Made by a program: the position numbers and the translations under genes
In this document: piece after piece, positions 1 through 4,919 of the stretch
How positions within the stretch are numbered: the stretch's first letter is position 1
Layout: the number at the start of each line of letters is the position of its first letter
Notes under the pieces: model-generated
The model's database searches: none
The model's input: the letters and a program-made list of their open reading frames with translations, nothing else
What the model was told of the DNA's origin: nothing
DNA from: Pedobacter sp.
GTDB lineage: Bacteria > Bacteroidota > Bacteroidia > Sphingobacteriales > Sphingobacteriaceae
Direction: 5' to 3'
DNA length: 6,502 nt
NCBI GenBank assembly: GCA_004295885.1
Contig: SEDG01000140.1
Location: 1 to 6,502, forward strand

Positions 1-71
1 CCTGCTAGTATGGCAAGTACGCCATTAATACCATTTGTTTGTGATACAGCACCTTCGCAAGGTACAGGATT
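1..71 (-). other. Start of a probable fourth module (D), cut by the window edge
   Basis: Residues about 1476-1498 read NPVPCEGAVSQTNGINGVLA and resemble the leader of module C (NPNCNAANSQNSGITGI): a Pro/Cys, then SQ, then a GI-x-G motif. This suggests the A/B/C-type module recurs immediately beyond the window. Only about 23 residues are visible, so the assignment is tentative. Confidence 0.4.
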
Positions 72-3000
72 TACAGGCGTGCTACCATCCACAGTAACTG
101 TAACCTGAATTCTTGTGGCAGAAGTACATCCAGTAATGGTATTAAAGCTTTCAACATAGTATGATGTTGTGCTATTTAAAGGAGGTGTTACAAAAGTTGA
201 ACCTGTATAAAATGGTGTAGTTCCGTTAGCAGTGCTATACCAGTTAAAGTTTACGTTTGCATCTGCTGAGCTTGCCGTTAATACCGCAGTTTGACCTGGA
301 CTAACAGTAGCTGATGACGATTGAACTTGAGGTGCCGCAGGACGAGGGGTAACTACAATGCTAACCGCTGCACGACTAGGACTTAAACATCCACCTTGTG
401 ATGCTTCTACATAATAAGTTTTATTTGCTGTTAAAGCTGGAGTTGTAAATGAAGTACCTGTAAAAATTGATGGTCCACCAACTGCGGTTTCAAACCAATT
501 ATAAGTAACTGCAGGATTAGGGCTTGTAACTGTTAAGGTACGGGTAGAACCCTCACAAGTAGAAGGAACTGCAGCCACAACCGGAACAGTTAACACAGGC
601 GTTACAGTAACAGTTACTGGAACTCTTTCTGTATTTGCACAGCCAGCTTTACTTACCTGAATATAATACGTGGTAGTGGTTGTTAAAGCTGGAGTTGTAT
701 AGGTATTTCCGTTAGCTAACATTGTACCACCAACAGCATCGCTGTACCAAGTTAAAGTTGTTCCTCCGTTTGGAGTTGCAGATAAATTAGCTGTACTGCC
801 AGAACAAATTGCCAAACCTGTACTAGCTACCGTTGGCTTAGGATAAATTATCTCTGCGCCATAAATATCTAAACTAGACAAGGCAGCTACAGTTGCGCTG
901 AACCTAACTTCTACCCTGTCATATACTCCACCAGCTAGCAAAGTTGCTTTAAAGCGATTTCCACCTAATAATTTTAGATCTATTAATGCTGAGTTTAACT
1001 GGTAAGTATTTACGACCGATCCTCCGTTCATTACAGTAACGGTTACGCCACCCAAGACAGATAAATCCAATAAGCCAGTAGGTGTCGCCAAATCTAAACG
1101 AATACTATCCGTTGCCACTCCAGCTGACGGGAATATTAAACGTTGGTAACCTTGTGCGCCAACTCCTACTGCTAATGTAATTCTAGTAAAGTTAGTTAGG
1201 TTGGCATCCGTAGAGTTTCCAGCACCGCTGATACTACATAAAAGACAAATACCTGTAATACCACTGTTTTGGCTGTTGGCTGCATTACAATTCGGATTTG
1301 ATGGTCCGCTTAATACAATGATGGTTACTGGTGCTCTACTTGCACTTACACAACCTGTTCCGTTTACACTTTCTGCATAATAAGTTGTAGTAGTGTTAAG
1401 GTTAGGCGTGGTAAAACTAGGTCCAGTAGCTAAACTAGCACCACCTGAAGCATTTGCATACCAATTAATTGTTTCTCCTGCATTTGCAGTAGCCTGAACA
1501 ACTGTACTCTGTCCGCTATTAATTACTTGATTATTTGTTGTTATTAGTGGTGTGTTTGGCGCTGGATTGATATTAACTGTTACAGCAGTACGTGTGCTAA
1601 CTGCAGTTCCAGAAACCGCCTCTACATAAAAAGTTGTAGTTGCATTAACAGTCGGTGTAACAAATGTTCCGTTATTACCTGTAACTAGAGGCGTGTTTCC
1701 GGTTGGACCATACCAATTATAAGTAACACCTGCCTGTAGGTTACTAACGGTTAGCGTGGCAGTTGTTCCACTACAAATTGTCGCGTTCGCCACTACTGGT
1801 GCATTAACTCCTACGGTGATGCTATAATCTGTATTAACTACATTTCCATTGGCATCAGTTGCAGTAAGTGAAACTGTATAAACACCACCTGTTGTTGGTG
1901 TGCCAGTAATTTCTCGTGTTAAGGTGTTAAAACTTAATCCAGGAGGAAGATTTGTTGCCACATAAGTATAAGGCGCTGTACCACCCGTAACAGCTGGTAA
2001 AGTTTGAGTTGGATACGGCACCCCCACAGTTCCGTTTGGTAACGTTGCTGTTGGTAGGGAAAGTGCGCCGATTACTTTTAAAGCATACGTATTACTGATG
2101 GTTTTTGCATCCGCATCAGTTGCCGTCATGGTAATGGTATAATTTCCAGATTGAATTGGTGTACCTGTAATTTGTCTTGTTGCAGGGTTAAAGCTTAATC
2201 CTGGAGGAAGATTTGTTGCCACATAAGTGTAAGGGCCAACGCCACCGTTTGCCGACGGTAAAGTTTGAGTTGGGTAAACTATACTCACATTTCCATCCGG
2301 CAATGTTTGATTGGCCAAAGTCAATGGATCCTTAACTCTAATGGAGTAATTTGATGTGGTTGTTCTACCTTCTGCATCTGTAACCGTTACAGGGATAGCA
2401 TAAGTTCCCGCTGTTGTTGGTGTTCCAGTAATCTCTCTTGTAGTTGGGTTAAATGACAATCCCGGAGGAAGGTTTAATGCAATATAAGTATAAGGACCTG
2501 TGCCACCAGTTGCTGGCAATATAGTTTGGGTTGCATAAGCTACACCTACCGTTCCATCCGCCAAAGGCGACGTAGGCAATACCAGTGGATCTTTAACTAC
2601 GATGGTGTAATTATTACTAGCCTGATTTCCATCAGCATCTGTTGCAACCACGTTAACCACATACGGACCAGCAGTTGTTGGCGTACCAGTGATTTCTCTG
2701 GTTGCCGGATTAAATGATAAACCAGGAGGAAGATTTGTTGCTACATAAGTGTAAGGTGTACTACCTCCAGTTGCTGCTGGTATTACCTGTGTTGGATATA
2801 AAGTTCCAACAGTTCCATTAGGCAACATTGCTGGGGCAAGTACTAAAGTTACAGTAACTTTTAAAGTGTAAGCGGTAGTTACCGTACAATTTTTCGAGTC
2901 TGTAGCCGTGATACTGAAATTATAATCTCCAGCTGTTGTTGGCGTACCACCAATTTGCCCGCTTGGCGACAATACCAAACCAGTTGGCAAAGTACTACCT

Positions 3001-4496
3001 GCTGCTAAGGCATAAGTATAGGTTGGTGTACCACCAGTGGCGGCTGTAATTTGTTTAGAATACGCAGAACCTACTGTTGCATTTGATAAGGTTGTAGTAA
3101 CCAAAGCCATCTGAGGGTTTACCGTTACGGTGATAGGTACTCTTATTGATTCTGAAGTACATCCAATTCTTCTAGCAGCTACATAATAAGTTTTGGTAGT
3201 AGTTAGGTTAGGAGTTACATAAGTTCCATTATAAGCAGTAGTTGCTAAAACAGTTCCTCCTAATGAAACGTCATACCAGCGCAACTCATTAGTTGATGCC
3301 GTAGTAGCACCTAAATTTGCAGAGTTGTTGTAACAAACATTGATGGTGTTAGATAGTGGCGCCACAAAGGTTGGTCGTGGTGCCGAGCTTACCACACTGT
3401 ATAAATCTACCGTTTGGGTAAGACCAACATTCAGCAGAGAATTAAGCGTTATTTGAACTCGATTAAATTGTGCGCCTGGTACAAAAGGTACACTTGTAGG
3501 CTGACCAGAATTTAATAATCCTAATAAATCTAGCGTGAGTAAAGAATTTAAATTTTGAGAGAATACCTGTGTATTCCCATTGTAGGCTGTAATTGTTGTA
3601 TTATTTAACAACCCTGCACTTACCAAAGCCGGATTAACACGTAGGCGAACACTAAACTCATCTCCAGGATTTGAAAGTGTAGAAAAATATATATTTTGAC
3701 TAATTGACCCAGCAACACCTAAAGCGCCCAAACTAATTTCAGAATAATTAGTTTGATCGGCGTCAATTGCTCTTTCTGGGTTAGTAACTCCGGCTTTTCC
3801 AACTCCTAATACATCAACAGTTAAACCATTACCTTCAAAACCTGTTGCAAAGGCATTCGCACAAGGATCAATTCCCGAAGTGTAAAAGGCATTATAAACT
3901 AAAGTTTGGTTTGTAGACCCTAACAGCAATGCATCAGTAATGTCTTTTATATAAACTCTATCATAAATTTGATTTGGTGTAATGGCAACATAAAATAAAC
4001 CAGCAGCATCTTTTACAATCCTTAAATTGGCATTACTAAAAGAATTTGAACTAGTTCCAGAAACTATGGTTGTTCCTCCGTTTCTAGCCCCTGCCTCGAA
4101 AGCATGATTCCCTAAAACTACCCCTCCCACTACATCAGCTAATAGGCCACCTAAATTTCCGCCCAGTAGCACATTCAAAACGTCGGGATCAAAACCAATG
4201 CGCACAAAGGTTGTTGTATTGGCAGGTACGGGCGCAGGGAACGTAAGTTCCAGCTCTCCACTATACTTTCCAATACCAAAGGCTGCACCACCGTAAGACT
4301 TAACTGTAGCGAAACTATTTGTTGCATTGGTTGCATTGTCTTTGTTATCAACTTGCACAGATTTTACAGTAGCCGTAGTTGCATAAATTTTTGTTTGCGC
4401 ATACGAATTGTTAAAGACTAGCGTTATTAAAACAAGGTGCAAGAGAAATGCGGTCCATCTAATAGACCGTTGATTTAAGGTAGAAATCAATTTCAT
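1..4496 (-). CDS. Giant secreted multidomain adhesin-like protein with Ig_7 and He_PIG repeats (C-terminus beyond window)
   Basis: The frame is open from the ATG at 4496 to the window edge, giving 1498 complete codons with no stop. An in-frame TAA lies upstream at 4532-4530 and 4496 is the first ATG after it. Order of parts: signal peptide (1-33), beta-rich modules A (34-208) and B (209-372), Ig_7 domain (373-462), five He_PIG repeats (463-897), two Ig_7 domains (898-1063), module C (1065-1219), three Ig_7 domains (1220-1470), and the start of a further module (from about 1476). Composition is rich in Thr, Asn, Gly, Val and Ala and poor in charge, as in extracellular stalk proteins. From family knowledge, such Bacteroidota proteins are exported and often end in a gliding-motility-associated (CHU_C) or type IX secretion sorting domain; that end is not in the window. 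Adhesion or surface display is inferred. No enzymatic motif was seen. Confidence 0.93.
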   Translation of the reverse strand, partial: MKLISTLNQRSIRWTAFLLHLVLITLVFNNSYAQTKIYATTATVKSVQVDNKDNATNATNSFATVKSYGGAAFGIGKYSGELELTFPAPVPANTTTFVRIGFDPDVLNVLLGGNLGGLLADVVGGVVLGNHAFEAGARNGGTTIVSGTSSNSFSNANLRIVKDAAGLFYVAITPNQIYDRVYIKDITDALLLGSTNQTLVYNAFYTSGIDPCANAFATGFEGNGLTVDVLGVGKAGVTNPERAIDADQTNYSEISLGALGVAGSISQNIYFSTLSNPGDEFSVRLRVNPALVSAGLLNNTTITAYNGNTQVFSQNLNSLLTLDLLGLLNSGQPTSVPFVPGAQFNRVQITLNSLLNVGLTQTVDLYSVVSSAPRPTFVAPLSNTINVCYNNSANLGATTASTNELRWYDVSLGGTVLATTAYNGTYVTPNLTTTKTYYVAARRIGCTSESIRVPITVTVNPQMALVTTTLSNATVGSAYSKQITAATGGTPTYTYALAAGSTLPTGLVLSPSGQIGGTPTTAGDYNFSITATDSKNCTVTTAYTLKVTVTLVLAPAMLPNGTVGTLYPTQVIPAATGGSTPYTYVATNLPPGLSFNPATREITGTPTTAGPYVVNVVATDADGNQASNNYTIVVKDPLVLPTSPLADGTVGVAYATQTILPATGGTGPYTYIALNLPPGLSFNPTTREITGTPTTAGTYAIPVTVTDAEGRTTTSNYSIRVKDPLTLANQTLPDGNVSIVYPTQTLPSANGGVGPYTYVATNLPPGLSFNPATRQITGTPIQSGNYTITMTATDADAKTISNTYALKVIGALSLPTATLPNGTVGVPYPTQTLPAVTGGTAPYTYVATNLPPGLSFNTLTREITGTPTTGGVYTVSLTATDANGNVVNTDYSITVGVNAPVVANATICSGTTATLTVSNLQAGVTYNWYGPTGNTPLVTGNNGTFVTPTVNATTTFYVEAVSGTAVSTRTAVTVNINPAPNTPLITTNNQVINSGQSTVVQATANAGETINWYANASGGASLATGPSFTTPNLNTTTTYYAESVNGTGCVSASRAPVTIIVLSGPSNPNCNAANSQNSGITGICLLCSISGAGNSTDANLTNFTRITLAVGVGAQGYQRLIFPSAGVATDSIRLDLATPTGLLDLSVLGGVTVTVMNGGSVVNTYQLNSALIDLKLLGGNRFKATLLAGGVYDRVEVRFSATVAALSSLDIYGAEIIYPKPTVASTGLAICSGSTANLSATPNGGTTLTWYSDAVGGTMLANGNTYTTPALTTTTTYYIQVSKAGCANTERVPVTVTVTPVLTVPVVAAVPSTCEGSTRTLTVTSPNPAVTYNWFETAVGGPSIFTGTSFTTPALTANKTYYVEASQGGCLSPSRAAVSIVVTPRPAAPQVQSSSATVSPGQTAVLTASSADANVNFNWYSTANGTTPFYTGSTFVTPPLNSTTSYYVESFNTITGCTSATRIQVTVTVDGSTPVNPVPCEGAVSQTNGINGVLAILA
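87..839 (-). other. Ig_7 domains 4, 5 and 6
   Basis: Three consecutive Ig_7 domains occupy residues 1220-1300, 1301-1384 and 1385-1470. Core motifs are LTWYSDAVGGTML, YNWFETAVGGPSIF and FNWYSTANGTTPF, each followed by a T-P-x-L-x-x-x-x-x-YY strand. Domains 4 and 5 have both expected cysteines (C1231/C1286 and C1314/C1370). Domain 6 has only the second (C1457); the first is replaced in TVSPGQT. Confidence 0.88.
840..1304 (-). other. Module C: third copy of the repeated beta-rich domain
   Basis: Residues about 1065-1219 start with a Cys-containing leader (C1070, then GITGICLLC with C1084 and C1087). The aspartate motif D1097-A-N-L-T-N-F-T-R-I follows, then alternating hydrophobic strands, and the module ends with GGVYDRVEVRF and LDIYGAEIIYP. 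It matches module B over about 125 residues and is followed by Ig_7 domains in the same way. No named family was recognised. Confidence 0.65.
1308..1805 (-). other. Ig_7 domains 2 and 3
   Basis: Residues 898-980 and 981-1063 are two adjacent Ig_7 domains, recognised by YNWYGPTGNTPLV with FVTPTVNATTTFYVEA, and INWYANASGGASLA with FTTPNLNTTTTYYAES. Each keeps only one of the two usual cysteines: C908 near the start of domain 2 and C1049 near the end of domain 3. Both therefore lack the standard intradomain pair. They sit between the He_PIG array and module C. Confidence 0.85.
1806..3110 (-). repeat. Array of five He_PIG (putative Ig / cadherin-like) repeats
   Basis: Five tandem repeats occupy residues 463-550, 551-637, 638-724, 725-811 and 812-897 (nucleotides 2847-3110, 2586-2846, 2325-2585, 2064-2324 and 1806-2063). 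Repeats 2-4 are exactly 87 residues (261 bp) and the last is 86. Each has the family signature: NGTVG-x-x-YPTQ, a T-GG-x-x-PYTYVATNLPPGLSF core, REITGTPTTAG, and a final strand with ATDADGN. Repeat 1 is the most divergent (LPTGLVLSPSGQIGGTP) and holds a lone Cys at 537. Repeats of this family are extracellular, often calcium-stabilised, and act as rigid spacers or binding modules. At DNA level repeats 2, 4 and 5 are close to identical around their PPGL segment. Confidence 0.92.
3111..3380 (-). other. Ig_7 (CHU_C-associated Ig-like) domain 1
   Basis: Residues 373-462 show the family pattern: a Cys early in the domain (C388), LRWYDVSLGGTVL with the core W-Y, then TYVTPNLTTTKTYYVAAR, and a second Cys (C446) before the closing VPITVTVNP strand. 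The two cysteines are placed to form the usual intradomain pair. It links module B to the He_PIG array. Confidence 0.85.
3381..3872 (-). other. Module B: second copy of the repeated beta-rich domain
   Basis: Residues about 209-372 begin with a Pro-Cys (P211-C212) and a Gly-rich linker. An aspartate-rich motif, D245-A-D-Q-T-N-Y-S-E-I, follows, and the module closes with F338-V-P-G-A-Q-F-N-R-V-Q-I. It aligns along its whole length with module C: DADQTNYSEI against DANLTNFTRI, the central segment ending TLDLLG against LIDLKLLG, and PGAQFNRVQI against AGGVYDRVEV. It is followed directly by an Ig_7 domain, as C is. A jelly-roll or carbohydrate-binding-like fold is possible but not shown. Confidence 0.65.
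3873..4397 (-). other. Module A: N-terminal beta-rich domain, divergent relative of modules B and C
   Basis: Residues about 34-208 form a non-Ig, Gly/Leu/Asn-rich segment that I do not recognise as a named family. Its opening (N-rich stretch at 53-62, then F63-A-T-V) and its end (F168-Y-V-A-I-T-P, then Y178-D-R-V-Y-I) line up with the ends of modules B and C. The shared pattern is an Asp/Asn-rich start and a final YDRV-x-hydrophobic strand followed by a Leu-rich turn. It is the most divergent of the three and has a longer Gly/Leu-rich middle (112-128). The relationship is inferred by eye. Confidence 0.5.
4398..4496 (-). other. Sec signal peptide of the adhesin-like protein
   Basis: Residues 1-33 show a basic n-region (K2, R10, R13), a hydrophobic stretch from about W14 to F28 (AFLLHLVLITLVF), and a small-residue c-region ending S31-Y32-A33, followed by Q34. 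Cleavage is predicted after A33. This supports the start chosen at 4496 and export across the inner membrane. There is no lipobox cysteine, so it is not a lipoprotein. Confidence 0.85.
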
Positions 4497-4566
4497 ATGA
4501 CAGGGATTAATGAATATTATGCTACAATTTTAAGTAGCAAACATGCCATATAGTATTATTCGACTT

Positions 4567-4613
4567 GTTCATTAAAAAAGCGAAATGAGCTCCCCCTGTT
4601 CATTTCGTTCATT
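4567..4613 (+). repeat. Three GTTCATT motifs in the intergenic region
   Basis: GTTCATT occurs at 4567-4573, 4598-4604 and 4607-4613, the first and last extending to GTTCATTA. An inverted relative, TTAATGAA, at 4507-4514 is the exact reverse complement of TTCATTAA at 4568-4575. Clustered short repeats between divergent starts can be regulator-binding sites, but the AT-rich context makes chance occurrence possible. Confidence 0.3.
4574..4609 (-). terminator. Hairpin with leftward T-run (terminator-like or attenuator-like)
   Basis: CGAAATGA at 4581-4588 pairs perfectly with TCATTTCG at 4600-4607. The stem extends inward through one G-T and one C-G pair (4589/4599 and 4590/4598) and outward through a G-T and an A-T pair. 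It leaves a seven-base loop, TCCCCCT. On the minus strand the stem is followed at once by C and six Ts (complement of 4574-4580), the layout of an intrinsic terminator for leftward transcription. It lies 78 bp or more upstream of the leftward gene's start. It could therefore attenuate that gene's leader, or block transcription arriving from antisense of the NTPase gene. Confidence 0.5.
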
Positions 4614-4694
4614 ATGCTATTAGTGGCTATGGGCACTATTTTCTTTTGAGTTAAATCTTATCTTCGTGATACTACGTAACTACTTACAGAAAAA

Positions 4695-4919
4695 ATGACG
4701 CACTTGATATTAAATGAACTCCGGCATTTAATTTTACAGAAACTCAAAATTCAAATCATCAGTCCATCTGACTGTAGTTATATTGCATTGGAGATTAATA
4801 AATCTTTGCGCAAAAATATCAGCGTAACTACTATAAAAAGATTGTTTGGATTTGCGGTTACTCAACATCAATTCTCTACCTATACCATCAATACACTTTT
4901 GGCATTTGTAGAGAGCGAG
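4695..4919 (+). other. N-terminal HTH-like module of the NTPase
   Basis: Residues 1-75 are helical: L6-NELRHLILQKLKI, then a D26-CSYIALEINKSL helix, then the turn-helix N41-ISVTTIKRLFGF, then STYTINTLLAFV. The serine/threonine plus TIKRLFGF followed by a TL-x-x-L helix is a pattern I recall at the N-terminus of many Bacteroidota proteins of unknown function. It suggests DNA binding or protein interaction, but neither is demonstrated by the sequence. Confidence 0.55.

Larger units (their letters stand above)
4516..4619 (+). repeat. 9-bp direct repeat ATTATGCTA
   Basis: ATTATGCTA is present at 4516-4524 and again at 4611-4619, 95 bp apart, flanking the hairpin region. The function is unknown. 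It may be an operator pair or a remnant of a small insertion, or chance. Confidence 0.3.
4497..4694. other. 198-bp divergent intergenic region
   Basis: It lies between the two start codons and should hold both promoters and 5' leaders. It contains a hairpin (4579-4609), three GTTCATT motifs, a 9-bp direct repeat, and A-rich sequence directly before the plus-strand ATG. Neither side has a Shine-Dalgarno-like GGAGG near its start, as is usual in Bacteroidota. No full match to the Bacteroidota promoter (TTTG, 19-21 bp, TAnnTTTG) was found on either strand. Confidence 0.7.

Noticed and set aside
2526..2717. Open frame of 63 codons on the plus strand
   Set aside because: It is antisense to He_PIG repeats 2 and 3 of the adhesin and has Ser/Arg/Ile-rich composition with no recognisable motif; a shadow of the repeat coding sequence.
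1806..3110. Regularly spaced near-identical DNA segments that might suggest a CRISPR or other DNA repeat array
   Set aside because: The period is 261 bp, in frame, with protein-level He_PIG conservation; these are coding repeats.
4538..4545. Minus-strand CATGTTTG, one base from the Bacteroidota -7 element TAnnTTTG, before the adhesin gene
   Set aside because: No TTG/TTTG was found 19-21 bp upstream, so it is only half a promoter and not enough to call.
4516..4619. Direct repeats as possible target-site duplication of a small mobile element
   Set aside because: The 86 bp between them has no terminal inverted repeats matching an element and no coding capacity; kept only as a repeat of unknown role.
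4645..4666. Plus-strand TTTG (4645-4648) and TATCTTCG (4659-4666) before the NTPase gene
   Set aside because: The -7-like element has one mismatch and the spacing is about 10 bp rather than 19-21 bp.
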